In this document: positions 23,019-34,938 of the stretch, one piece after another
Layout: every line of letters starts with the position of its first letter
Position numbering within the stretch: position 1 is the stretch's first letter
NCBI GenBank assembly: GCA_032622095.1
Contig: CP136064.1
Span: 135,419,129 to 135,483,128 of the forward strand
Reading direction: 5' to 3'
Length of the DNA stretch: 64,000 nt
DNA from: Siphonodentalium dalli
Lineage: Eukaryota; Mollusca; Scaphopoda; Gadilida; Siphonodentaliidae
The notes under the pieces: generated by a model
What the model was told of the DNA's origin: nothing
Database searches by the model: none
Seen by the model: only the letters and a program-made list of their open reading frames with translations
Position numbers and translations under genes: made by a program

Positions 23019-23950
23019 ACAGCCATCGAAATTAGGAAAGATGCCCCACAGCAAATTAAATGCTGTGGCATGTTAGATTTGTTAGATTCCACATGTTGCC
23101 ATGGCATTGCTTATTGCTGTGGCCAATTTCGAGGACTGCAGCTGTATTGGCACATTGTTATCCGCTCTGCAAAATCTATTCCAATGAGACTCCCAATGAG
23201 ATGTATTATTAATTTTAACATTCACAGTTATGGAAATCACCAGTCATACCTAACTGTATAATGGAATGTCTCCTTGTCCTCATGATATGACATAGTAAAT
23301 GTGTAACTTCTGACTTCACCTGACAAAAATTATCCATACCTAATCATAGTACCTAAATATAAGACAAGATTTCTTTTGCTTGAATGTTCCTGTATGTGAT
23401 AAAAATGTAATCAAGATGAGAAATAAGTTTTGTTTTAATGTCAGTCTCGTTCCCTTCATTTTGACAGATTAAATTTAATTTGAAAATCTGTTATCAGAAT
23501 ATCTTATTTGGCCACAATAAATAAATTGCTAGATTTTCATCCACTTTTTTTATTCAAAACTGGGCCGGGTGGGGGATTTTTAAAGTTTTTTTTAACAGTA
23601 TCAATATTTAAGGCGAATTTCGGGCAGATATATTTGAAGAAACAAAAACATTCATTTATACTATATTTGACTAAATAAAAACAAAACTGCGTGATTCCCT
23701 TTATATTGTTACATTTTCAAAGGGTGAATTAAGTCAAGGTTCTTATAGTGCAAAGTCCATACAAACACTAGATCGGTGGCATATCGGCACACAGAGCAGC
23801 ATTGTGCAGCTCGCCTCCCACGAATCGATGGTATATATCATTGATACACTTTATACATGACATTGTATCAGCAACTGTACACGCATACCAATCGTTTATG
23901 GTATGGTATGGGTGCCATCCGATTATAGTCAAAATTATGACAAAAACCAT
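23019..23950. other. No recognised feature
   Basis: AT-rich sequence; an open frame of 90 codons overlapping the start of this stretch has no recognisable content. Confidence 0.3.
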
Positions 23951-23964
23951 GAGATCTGTTGTTT

Positions 23965-24440
23965 ACTTTTTATGTGTACCCATACCATATATGGTACACA
24001 TAATGCCGACGTCCGGATCAACCATCCATCGTTCATCCATCTGTCCGTTCGTCCATCTGTCAATAGACACTTGCTATCTGACACAATTACTCGAGTATTT
24101 TTTATCGGATCCTTTTGAAATTTTATGTGCATGTTTATGATGACATACCCCTATAGTTTTTGGTATCGTACGGTTGATCGGTTTAGAAATGATTAACACT
24201 TTCCAGTATTTTTGTCCGATTGTGTTCATATTTTATATGCAGGTTTATGATGACACATGCCTCACCTGTATAGTGTTTGGTGTGGATTGGGTGATCGGTT
24301 TGGAAAGAATTAACCCTTTCACACCGATTAAATAAATCAAATACTTATCTTCTGATTTGCCTCATATTTCTTACCAAGGTTTTTCTTAGCATAATCTTCA
24401 TCTGTATGGATTTAGGTATTGATTAATTAACCCTTTTACT
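23965..24440 (+). repeat. Variant ATGTGTACC repeat joined to the 481-660 type repeat
   Basis: TATGTGTACCCATACCATAT..ATGGTACACATAATGCCGAC is a variant of the palindromic start of the ATGTTTACC family, followed by GTCCGGATCAACC and GTCCATCTGTC. From about 24,120 the text switches to the TATAGTTTTTGGTATCG family in two units. Confidence 0.6.
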
Positions 24441-24552
24441 CTTGAATCCAGGTATATTCATGAACACTATTTAAATAGACACTAGGGGATTGCCCGTCAC
24501 AAAATGACGGGTATATAAATATTCTTTGTTACTTTCTAGTGTCCGCGTTGAT

Positions 24553-24998
24553 TTAAAGGTACTCAACCCGATAAAACTCCTCTCAATTACTATTTCAATG
24601 GCTTCGGGGGTCAAAAATATTTTATTCGAGTCGAGGAAGTCACCCATCAAAGCTCAGATTTGTTAGATATCGATTTTAGAAATCTATTATTTTTCATTAT
24701 CGGGAATACTATCTGGCCCAGAACGTTTTAGAGTTATCCATCCTTGTCTGTTTGAATAGATTCGGAGAACACATCCAGAGCAGATTACGGCAGTTAGTAG
24801 TACTGATCTCGAGTTTATAACAAATTTCAAAAATCAATATCTAATAACTCTGAGCTTTGTTTGATGGGTTCCTCGACTCGAATCAAATTTTTTTTACCCC
24901 CAAAGCCAAAGAAATAGTAATATAGGACCCTCCGATCGGATTGTTGTTGTTGGAATCTGTTGAGATGGGGACCCTCTTTACGGGTTGAGTACCTTTAA
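24553..24998. mobile_element. Palindromic MITE, ends TTAAAGGTACTCAACCCG
   Basis: The 18-bp end TTAAAGGTACTCAACCCG (24,553-24,570) is perfectly inverted at 24,981-24,998. Inner arms also pair: ATCAAAGCTCAGA with CTGAGCTTTGTTTGAT, and TCGAGTCGAGGAA with TTCCTCGACTCGA. A partial copy lies at 45,762-45,953. No target duplication was convincing. Non-autonomous. Confidence 0.75.
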
Positions 24999-25670
24999 GT
25001 GATGTGAAACACTCCGGTAGGGTGATCAAATAGAAATGGAGAATAATCTTGCTAAAAGTAGTTATATTTAACAAATATTATATCCAAATAGACATGACAC
25101 ACCATCTTTCTTATATATTAATTATATGTACCGACTCTCGATGGTGAGATCGTTTTCGTTAGTTTATTGCCTGTATTGCGTCCCGAATCAAGATGTAAAT
25201 ATTTACAATTGAGCGTAGTTCAGACGATGTTTTCTATGTAGTGTTACGGTCGATTTGATTCAGATTTTCGGTGATGTTAGTAGAATGTTACATTCATCTA
25301 GATCATAATATGTCTTTTAACAAATTCTCATTCCTATATTAGATATGGAATGGTCATGCTTCTCTTTTTTGTCACTGGATGCGCGAGCGAACACTAAACA
25401 CTATATTTCTACACCCCACCCGATTTGGGAACTTCAATCTGAGTCTATGTCTCCCATAGCATATTCGGGGGCATGCAGAATGAGGTCCCCAGAGGGTGCA
25501 TACACATATTGAACGAAACAAAATCAGCATATTACTTCAAATATTATATACTATATACTAACTGAAACATACTCAATTTGGGAGCTTTTCTTCAGCGACG
25601 GCCCATTTTGATCTTAAACAGACCCCCTTGGGAGCCTGTAGGCTTATTCACCGTGCAGCTTAATTGAGGA
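24999..25670. other. AT-rich sequence with a weak repeat
   Basis: AACTGAAACATACTCAATTTGGGAGC near 25,559-25,584 is echoed near 26,789 (AACTGAAACGGGCTCCATTC), followed in both by CAGCGACGG/TAGCGACGG. It may be an old duplicated repeat now split by the element at 25,680. No gene seen. Confidence 0.4.
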
Positions 25671-25679
25671 TCACAGGCG

Positions 25680-26639
25680 GGTCCGTGAAGATTCGGCGGA
25701 GGGAAGATTCGGCGGGGAAGATTCGGCTGGTTTTATCGGCCGAATCTTCCTAGGTTTATACCAATATATTGGGACGGGAGATGTTTTGTTTGAAATAATT
25801 TTAGAACTGGTAAGTTTATTAGTATGTTTTATGCTGGTTTTATGAGTGAATATTTTACAAGAATAAATTACTTTTATTATTACTTTTATGATGTTTTGTC
25901 ATTAGTTTGTTTGACATATTTTAGGTTTATGATAAGGTAAGTTTATTATGAATATATTGAAGTTATTACTTACAAATTACGTGGTAAATCCAAATATCAC
26001 GTTCGAACACTATAAGGAATTATGATTAATGAAGATTTAATGAGAAAACGAATAAAAATTTTGACAGTTGTTCACACTCTGTTCACGTTGGCACCAAGTG
26101 TTTACATAACAGTCGGTAGAATATACAGAGTCGTCTTTCTGATGCTGATATGATCTAAGTGAGAACTATTCGATATTTGTTTAGATAACTTTTCTGAGTG
26201 CATTTCAGTTGCAGCCAGCGATCTCGAGACAGACATCAGGAAGAATCGGCAAGGCAAAGAAATAAGAAGACAAGACGACAAGAAGATAACAAGACAAGAC
26301 TATTAGTTGATTTTGTATGTTTCAAATAAAGAATTTGTATTTCTGTTACACCTTATGTTATCAGCTTGTGTAAATATGTTTCATCCATTCTAATAAGTCT
26401 AATAAAATCTGTCATTACTAAAAATGAGTTAATCAAGACCCTATAATCCCTCTAATTAGTTGTTATTGTTACAACAAAGAATAAGTGCGCACACAAGTTT
26501 AGTCCCACATAAGCCGTAATTCCCAAGCCGTAATCCTTCCACTAATTAGTTAGATCAAACGACTGGTCGAATCTTCCCCGCCGAATCTTCCCTCCGCCGA
26601 AACTTCCCTCCGCCGAATCTTCCCGTTCCCCTTTCTCCC
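25680..26639. mobile_element. 960-bp non-autonomous element with iterated GAAGATTCGGCGG ends and 9-bp TSD
   Basis: Both ends carry two to four tandem copies of GAAGATTCGGCGG(AGG) in inverted orientation, at 25,689-25,730 and 26,568-26,626. TCACAGGCG is directly repeated just outside (25,671-25,679 and 26,640-26,648). The inner 800 bp is AT-rich and non-coding. A 9-bp duplication suits a Mutator-type transposase, but that is inference; the extreme ends beyond the iterations do not pair well. Confidence 0.65.
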
Positions 26640-27289
26640 TCACAGGCGCCTGCACTGCTGCCCATTTGTGGGAACACTTTATTTCCTTAAAACAGTATGT
26701 TCTACCCCTCTCCCCAACCCACAAATATATGCATCATGCACATATAGAACGCAAAAATCAAGATATTTGACTTTATTACAATGTATTCTAACTGAAACGG
26801 GCTCCATTCGGGAGCCTTTATTTAGCGACGGAATGGCACATTATATGATCTTGAATAGCGCGCACATGCATATTAATCTTTTTAACATTCTTTTATCAGA
26901 TTTACACTCAACTGAATGATAATAAAAGGATAAATTATGGTCGGCAGTATTGTTTATACTGTATTAGTCCCGGCCCAGGAATGTGGTTTTTCTATAACCG
27001 AAAACTTTCATAATAAAGACAGTATTCTATATTATGTTTACACCGAACTGGCAAATTAAAATACCATATTAGCACCCATTCCCAAAGATGCATGGTAGAG
27101 CATTCGAGTTCCGACCCTACACCCCACTGTACATGCATTCCCGGGACAAAATCAACATATGCATTACTTATATTCACATGTGCTCAACCTGAACTGACAA
27201 ATTAATTTAGCGCCTATTTTCAACAATGCTTTGGTAGAGAGTATGGAAGTTTGCGTACGATGTCACATGACGTCATTTCGACAAACGTC
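26640..27289. other. Intervening sequence, no gene seen
   Basis: Contains the weak repeat mentioned at 25.56 kb and a TGACGTCA palindrome at 27,268-27,275. It ends at the target duplication of the next element. Confidence 0.35.
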
Positions 27290-27298
27290 GTAAGAAAG
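27290..27298. repeat. 9-bp target site duplication, left
   Basis: GTAAGAAAG immediately precedes the terminal inverted repeat of the 7.6-kb element and is repeated exactly at 34,930-34,938. Confidence 0.9.
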
Positions 27299-27349
27299 AC
27301 AGACATGACAATTGGAACTTATTCCCTATTCCTTATTCCTTATTTTCAA

Positions 27350-30300
27350 AAATGTCGTTTTCGACCGATTTGACGGCATGGTTGGGTGGGCCCGCCCCAA
27401 ATACCACCTAGAAACACCCCGACCCATCACCCCCGGGGGGGTGCCACCCGATGGGGTGAATATGGGGTATGGACCATTTTCGAGAACGGTAAGGATTTCG
27501 ACCGATTTGACGGCATGGGTGGGTGGCCCGCCCCAAATACCACATAGAAACACCCGACCCCCACCCATCACCCCCGAGGGGGTAAAAAATGGGGTATGGA
27601 CCATTTTCGAGAACGGTAAGGGTTTCGACCGATTTGACGGCATGGGTGGGTGGCCCGCCCCAAATACCACCTAGAAACACCCCGACCCCCCACCCATCAC
27701 CCCCGGGGGGGTGCCACCCCGAGGGGGGTGAACATGGGGTATGGACCATTTTCGAGAACGGTAAGGATTTCGACCGATTTGACGGCATGGGTGGGTGGCC
27801 CGCCCCAAACTAGTACCACCTAGAAACACCCCGACCCCCCACCCATCACCCCCGGGGGGGGGGGGTGCCACACAGAGGGGGTGAACATGGGGTATGGACC
27901 ATTTTCGAGAACGGTAAGGATTTCGACCGATTTGACGGCATGGGTGGGTGGCCCGCCCCAAATACCACCTAGAAACACCCCGACCCATCACCCCCGGTGG
28001 GTGCCACCCCGAGGGGGTGAAAATGGGGTATGGACCATTTTCGAGAACGTTAAGGATTTCGACCGATTTGACGGCATGGGTGGGTGGCCCATCCCAAATA
28101 CCACCTAGAAACACCCTGAACCCCGTGGACCCATCACCCCCGAGGGGGTGAAAATGGGGTATTGACCATTTTCGAGAACGGTAAGGATTTCGACCGATTT
28201 GACGGCATGGGTGGGTGGCCCGCCCAAATAACACCTAGAAACACCCAGAATCCCCACCATCACCCCCGGGGGTGCCACCCCGAGGGGGTGAAAATGGGGT
28301 ATAGACAATTTTCGAGAACGGTAAGGATTTCGACCGATTTGACGGCATGGGTGGGTGGCCCGCCCCAAATACCAACTAGAAACACCCCGACCCCACACCC
28401 ATCACCCCGGGGGGTGAAAATGGGGTATGGACCATTTTCGAGAACGGTGAGGATTTCGACCGATTTGACGGCATGGGTGGGTGGCCCGCCCCAAATACCA
28501 CCTAGAAACACCCCGACCCCACACCCATCACCCCGAGTGGTGCCACCACGAGGGGGTGAAAATGGGGTATGGACCATTTTCTAGAACGGTAAGGATTTCG
28601 ACCGATTTGACGGCATGGGTGGGTGGCCCGCCCCAAATACCACCTAGAAACACCCGACCCCCCACCCATCACCCCCGGGGCGTACCACCCCGAGGGGGTG
28701 AAAATGGGGTATGGACCATTTTCGAGAACGGTAAGGATTTCGACCGATTTGACGGCATGGGTGGGTGGCCCGCCCCAAATACCACCTAGAAACAACCCGT
28801 CCCATCACCCCCGGAGGGTGCCACCCCGAGGGGTGAAAATGGGGTATGGACCATTTTCGAGAAGGGTAAGGATTTCAAACGATTTGACTGCATGGGTGGG
28901 TGGCACGCCCCAAATACAACATAGAAACACACCGACCCCCCACCCATCACCCCCGGGGGGGGTGCCACCCGAGGGGGTGAGAAGGGTAAGGATTTCGACC
29001 GATTTGACTGCATGGGTGGGTGGCCCGCCCCAAATACAACCTAGAAACACCCCGACCCCCACCCATCACTCCGGGGGGTGCCACCCCGAGGGGGTGAAAA
29101 TGGGGTATGGACCATTTTCGAGAACGGTAAGGATTTCGACCGATTTGACGGCATGGGTGGGTGGCCCGCACCAAATACCACCTAGAAACACCCCGACCCC
29201 ACACCCATCACCCCGAGTGGTGCCACCACGAGGGGGTGAAAATGGGGTATGGACCATTTTCTAGAACGGTAAGGATTTCGACCGATTTGACGGCATGGGT
29301 GGGTGGCCCGCCCCAAATACCACCTAGAAACACCCCGACCCCCCACCATCACCCCCGGGGGGTGCCACCCCGAGGGGGGTGAAAATGGGGTATGGACCAT
29401 TTTCGAGAACGGTAAGGATTTCGACCGATTTGACGGCATGGGTGGGTGGCCCGCCCCAAATACCACCTAGAAACAACCCGACCCCCACCCATCACCCCCG
29501 GGGGGTGCCACCCCGAGGGGGTGAAAATGGGGTATGGACCATTTTCGAGAAGGGTAAGGATTTCGACCGATTTGACTGCATGGGTGGTTGGCCCGCCCCA
29601 AATACAACCTAGAAACACACCGACCCATCACCCCCGGGGGTGCCACCCCGAGGGGGTGAAAATGGGGTATGGACCATTTTCGAGAACGGTAAGGATTTCG
29701 ACCGATTTGACTGCATGGGTGGTTGGCCCGCCCCAAATACAACCTAGAAACACACCGACCCATCACCCCCGGTGGGTGCCACCCCGGGGGGGGGGTGCCA
29801 CACAGAGGGGGTGAACATGGGGTATGGACCATTTTCGAGAACGGTAAGGATTTCGACCGATTTGACGGCATGGGTGGGTGGCCCGCCCCAAATACCACCT
29901 AGAAACACCCCGACCCATCACCCCCGGTGGGTGCCACCCCGAGGGGGTGAAAATGGGGTATGGACCATTTTCGAGAACGTTAAGGATTTCGACCGATTTG
30001 ACGGCATGGGTGGGTGGCCCATCCCAAATACCACCTAGAAACACCCTGAACCCCGTGGACCCATCACCCCCGAGGGGGGTGAAAATGGGGTATTGACCAT
30101 TTTCGAGAACGGTAAGGATTTCGACCGATTTGACGGCATGGGTGGGTGGCCCGCCCAAATAACACCTAGAAACACCCAGAATCCCCACCCATCACCCCCG
30201 GGGGTGCCACCCCGAGGGGGTGGAAAAATGGGGTATAGACAATTTTCGAGAACGGTAAGGATTTCGACCGATTTGACGGCATGGGTGGGTGGCCCGCCCC

Positions 30301-33265
30301 AAATACCAACTAGAAACACCCCGACCCCACACCCATCACCCCGGGGGGTGAAAATGGGGTATGGACCATTTTCGAGAACGGTGAGGATTTCGACCGATTT
30401 GACGGCATGGGTGGGTGGCCCGCCCCAAATACCACCTAGAAACACCCCGACCCCCACACCCATCACCCCGAGTGGTGCCACCACGAGGGGGTGAAAATGG
30501 GGTATGGACCATTTCTAGAACGGTAAGGATTTCGACCGATTTGACGGCATGGGTGGGTGGCCCGCCCCAAATACCACCTAGAAACACCCGACCCCCACCC
30601 ATCACCCCCGGGGCGTACCACCCCGAGGGGGTGAAAATGGGGTATGGACCATTTTCGAGAACGGTAAGGATTTCGACCGATTTGACGGCATGGGTGGGTG
30701 GCCCGCCCCAAATACCACCTAGAAACAACCCGTCCCATCACCCCCGGAGGGTGCCACCCCGAGGGGTGAAAATGGGGGTATGGACCATTTTCGAGAAGGG
30801 TAAGGATTTCAAACGATTTGACTGCATGGGTGGGTGGCACGCCCCAAATACAACATAGAAACACACCGACCCCCCACCCATCACCCCCGGGGGGGGGTGC
30901 CACCCGAGGGGGTGAGAAGGGTAAGGATTTTCGACCGATTTGACTGCATGGGTGGGTGGCCCGCCCCAAATACAACCTAGAAACACCCCGACCCCCCACC
31001 CATCACTCCGGGGGGTGCCACCCCGAGGGGGTGAAAATGGGGTATGGACCATTTTCGAGAACGGTAAGGATTTCGACCGATTTGACGGCATGGGTGGGTG
31101 GCCCGCCCCAAATACCACCTAGAAACACCCCGACCCCACACCCATCACCCCGAGTGGTGCCACCACGAGGGGGTGAAAATGGGGTATGGACCATTTTCTA
31201 GAACGGTAAGGATTTCGACCGATTTGACGGCATGGGTGGGTGGCCCGCCCCAAATACCACCTAGAAACACCCCGACCCCCCACCATCACCCCCCGGGGGG
31301 TGCCACCCCGAGGGGGTGAAAATGGGGTATGGACCATTTTCGAGAACGGTAAGGATTTCGACCGATTTGACGGCATGGGTGGGTGGCCCGCCCCAAATAC
31401 CACCTAGAAACAACCCGACCCCCACCCCATCACCCCCGGGGGGTGCCACCCCGAGGGGGGTGAAAATGGGGTATGGACCATTTTCGAGAAGGGTAAGGAT
31501 TTCGACCGATTTGACTGCATGGGTGGTTGGCCCGCCCCAAATACAACCTAGAAACACACCGACCCATCACCCCCGGGGGGTGCCACCCCGAGGGGGGTGA
31601 AAATGGGGTATGGACCATTTTCGAGAACGGTAAGGATTTCGACCGATTTGACTGCATGGGTGGTTGGCCCGCCCCAAATACAACCTAGAAACACACCGAC
31701 CCATCACCCCCCGGGGGGTGCCACCCCGAGGGGTGGTGAAAATGGGGTATGGACCATTTTCGAGAACGGTAAGGATTTCGACCGATTTGACGGCATGGGT
31801 GGGTGGCCCGCCCCAAATACCACATAGAAACACCCCGACCCCCCCACCCATCACCCCGGGGGTACCACCCCGAGGGGTGAAAATGGGGGTATGGGACCAT
31901 TTTCGAGTACGGTAAGGATTTCGACCGATTTGACTGCATGGGTGGGTGGCCCCGCCCCAAATACCACCTAGAAACACCCCGATCCCCCACCCATCACCCC
32001 CGGGGGGTGCCACCCCGAGGGGGGTGAAAATGGGGTATGGACCATTTTCGAGAATGGTAAGGATTTCGACCGATTTGACGGCATGGGTGGGTGGCCCGCC
32101 CCAAATACCACCTAGAAACAACCCGACCCATCACCCCCGGGGGGGGTGCCACCCCGAGGGGGTGAAAATGGGGTATGGACCATTTTCGAGAAGGGTAAGG
32201 ATTTCGACCGATTTGACTGCATGGGTGGGTGGCCCGCCCCAAATACCACCTAGAGAACACCCCGACCCCACACCCATCACCCCGAGTGGTGCCACCACGA
32301 GGGGGGGTGAAAATGGGGTATGGACCATTTTCTAGAACGGTAAGGATTTCGACCGATTTGACGGCATGGGTGGGTGGCCCGCCCAAATACCACCTAGAAA
32401 CACCCCGACCCCCCACCATCACCCCCGGGGGGTGCCATCCCGAGGGGGTGAAAATGGGGTATGGACCATTTTCGAGAACGGTAAGGATTTCGACCGATTT
32501 GACGGCATGGGTGGGTGGCCCGCCCCAAATACCACCTAGAAACAACCCGACCCCCCCCCCCCACACCATCACACCCGGGGGGTGCCACCCCGAGGGGGGG
32601 TGAAAATGGGGTATGGACCATTTTAGAGAAGGGTAAGGATTTCGACCGATTTGACTGCATGGGTGGGTGGCCCCGCCCCAAATACAACCTAGAAACACCC
32701 GACCCCCCACCCATCACCCCCGGGGGGTGCCACCCCGAGGGGGGTGAAAATAGGGTATGGACCATTTTCATACCACCTAGAAACACCCCCGACCCCCCAC
32801 CCATCACCCCCCGGTGGGTGCCACCCCGATGGGGGTGAAAATGGGGTATGGACCATTTTCGAGAACGGTAAGGATTTCGACCGATTTGACGGCATGGGTG
32901 GGTGGCCCGCCCCAAAATACCACCTAGAAACACCCTGAACCCCCACCCATCACCCCCGGGGGGTGCCACCCCTAGGGGGTGAAAATGGGGTATGGACCAT
33001 TTTCGAGAACGGTAAGGATTTCGACCGATTTGACTGCTTGGGTGGGTGGCCCGCCCCCAAATGACCACCTAGGAAACACCCCGACCCCCCCACCCATCAC
33101 CCCGAGGGGTGAAAATGGGGTATGGACCATTTTCGAGTACGGTAAGGATTTCGACCGATTTGACTGCATGGGTGGGGTGGCCCGCCCCAAATACCACCTA
33201 GAAACACCCCCGACCCCCCCACCCATCACCCCCGGGGGTGCCACCCCGAGGGGGTGAATATGGGG
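27350..33265 (+). repeat. Satellite array, forward-oriented units (about 43)
   Basis: The marker CGACCGATTTGAC recurs every 125-155 bp in one orientation. Variants (GACTGCATGG for GACGGCATGG, ATACAACC for ATACCACC, TTCTAGAAC for TTCGAGAAC) recur in blocks. GC content is far above the surroundings. The short block ACCCCCGGGGGTG within each unit can fold back on itself. Confidence 0.92.
27860..31720. repeat. ~1.93-kb higher-order duplication within the satellite
   Basis: Rare variants recur at a constant offset: CTGAACCCCGTGGACC at about 28,116 and 30,046, TGGCACGCCC at 28,901 and 30,835, GGGTGGTTGG at 29,582 and 31,521, and TGCCACACAGAGGG near 27,867 and 29,797. About 14 units were therefore duplicated as a block, with small indels since. 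Confidence 0.85.
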
Positions 33266-34870
33266 GCCGGCCCATACCCCATTTTCACCCCCTCGGGGTG
33301 GCACCCCCACGGGGGTGATGGGTGGGGGGGGTCGCGGTGTTTCTAGGTGGGATTTGGGGCGGGCCACCCACCCATGCCGTCAAATCGGTCGAAATCCTTA
33401 CCGTTCTAGAAAATGGTCCATACCCCATTTTCACCCCCTCGGGGGTGGCACCCCACGGGGGGTCGGTGATGGGTGGGGGGGGTCGGGGTGTTTCTAGGTG
33501 GAATTTGGGGCGGGCCACCCACCCATGCCGTCAAATCGGTCGAACCCCCCACCCATCACCCCCCGGTGGGTGCCACCCCTAGGGGGTGAAAATGGGGTAT
33601 GGACCCATTTTCCGAGAATGGTAAGGATTTCGACCGATTTTACGGCAAGGGTGGGTGGCCCGCCCCAAATACACCTAGAAACATCCGACCCCCCACCCAT
33701 CACACCCGGGGGGGGTGCCACCCCGAGGGGGTGAAAATGGGGTATGGACCATTTTCGAGAACGGTAAGGATTTCGACCGATTTGACGGCATGGCTGGGTG
33801 GCCCGCCCCCAAATACCACCTAGAAACACCCGACGCCCCACCATCACCCCCGCGTGTGCCACCCCGAGGGGGGTGAATATGGGGCCGGCCCATACCCCAT
33901 GTTCACCCCCCTCGGGGTGGCCCCCCCCGGGGGTGATGGGTGGGGGGGGTCGGGGTGTTTCTAGGTGGTATTTGGGCGGGCCACCCACACCATGCCGTCG
34001 AAATCCTTACCGTTCTAGAAAATGGTCCATACCCTCATTTTCACCCCCTCGGTGGTGGCACCCCCGGGGGTGATGGGTGGGGGTCGGGGTGTTTCTAGGT
34101 GGTATTTGGGGCGGGCCACCCACCCATGCCGTCAAATCGGTCGAACTCCTTACCGTTCCCGAAAATGGTCCATACTCCATTTTTCACCCCTCGGGGTGGC
34201 ACCCCCCCGGGGGGTGATGGGTGGGGGGTCGGGGTGTTTCTAGGTGGTATTTGGGGCGGGCCACCCACCCATGCCCGTCAAATCGGTCGAAATCCTTACC
34301 GTTCTCGAAAATGGTCCATACCCCAGTTTTCACCCCCTCGGGGTGGCACCCCCCGGGGGGTGATGGGTGGGGGGGTCGGGGTGTTTCTATGTGGTATTTG
34401 GGGCGGGCCACCCACCCATGCCGGTCAAATCGGTCGAAATCCTTACCGTACTCGAAAATGGTCCATACCCCATTTCCTCACCCCCTCGGGGTCGGCACCC
34501 CCGGGGGTGATGGGTGGGGGGTCGGGGGTGGTATTTGGGCGGCGGGCCACCCCCACCCATGCCGTCAAATCGGTCGAAATCCTTACCGTTCTCGAAAATG
34601 GTCCATACCCCCATTTTCACCCCCTCGGGGTGGCACCCCCCGGGGGTGATGGGTGGGGGGGTCGGGGTGTTTCTAGGTGGTATTTGGGGCGGGCCACCCA
34701 ACCATGCCGTCCAAATCGGTCGAAATCCTTACCGTTCTCGAAAAATGGTCCATACCCCATTTTCACCCCCTCGGGGTGGCACCCCCGGGGGTGATGGGTG
34801 GGGGGTCGGGGTGTTTCTATGTGGTATTTGGGGCGGGCCACCCAACCATGCCGTCAAATCGGTCGAAAAC
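33266..34870 (-). repeat. Satellite array, inverted units at the right end with a forward island
   Basis: At 33,266 the sequence passes from GGGGGTGAATATGGGGGCCGG straight into its near mirror CCCATACCCCATTTTCACC, and units run backwards to about 33,545. They run forward again to about 33,890, then backwards (GCCGTCAAATCGGTCGAAAT) to the right terminus. Both turning points near 33,268 and 33,892 are GGCCGGCC-like. Confidence 0.85.
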
Positions 34871-34929
34871 GACATTTTTGAAAATAAGGAATAAAGGAAT
34901 AGGGAATAAGTTCCAATTGTCATGTCTGT

Positions 34930-34938
34930 GTAAGAAAG
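34930..34938. repeat. 9-bp target site duplication, right
   Basis: GTAAGAAAG, identical to 27,290-27,298. Confidence 0.9.

Larger units (their letters stand above)
27299..34929. mobile_element. 7.6-kb TIR element composed of ~50 tandem ~140-bp units
   Basis: The termini ACAGACATGACAATTGGAAC (27,299 on) and GTTCCAATTGTCATGTCTGT (to 34,929) are exact inverses. Pairing continues through TTATTCCCTATTCC, TTATTTTCAAAAATGTCG and into the first unit, with one added A on the right. A perfect 9-bp direct repeat, GTAAGAAAG, flanks the element. Inside, the unit reads CATTTTCGAGAACGGTAAGG, ATTTCGACCGATTTGACGGC, GGGTGGGTGGCCCGCCCCAA, ATACCACCTAGAAACACC, then a C-rich/G-rich inverted block around CACCCCCGGGGG. 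No transposase is present. Open frames of up to 238 codons on both strands follow from unit lengths near multiples of three and are not genes. It is probably mobilised in trans by a Mutator-type or unknown enzyme. Confidence 0.85.

Noticed and set aside
24553-24998. Target duplication for the palindromic MITE
   Set aside because: GAT/GTGAT flanks are offset and too short to be convincing, so none is claimed.
27312-34894. Many open frames of 60-238 codons on both strands with repeated FDRFDGMGGWPAPN or GPPTHAVKSVEILTVLENG text
   Set aside because: They are translations of the ~140-bp satellite in all frames; open on both strands because of composition and unit length, with frame changes at every indel and no consistent start or family.
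27290-34938. CRISPR-like array
   Set aside because: Units are tandem without unique spacers, ~140 bp long, in a eukaryotic context.
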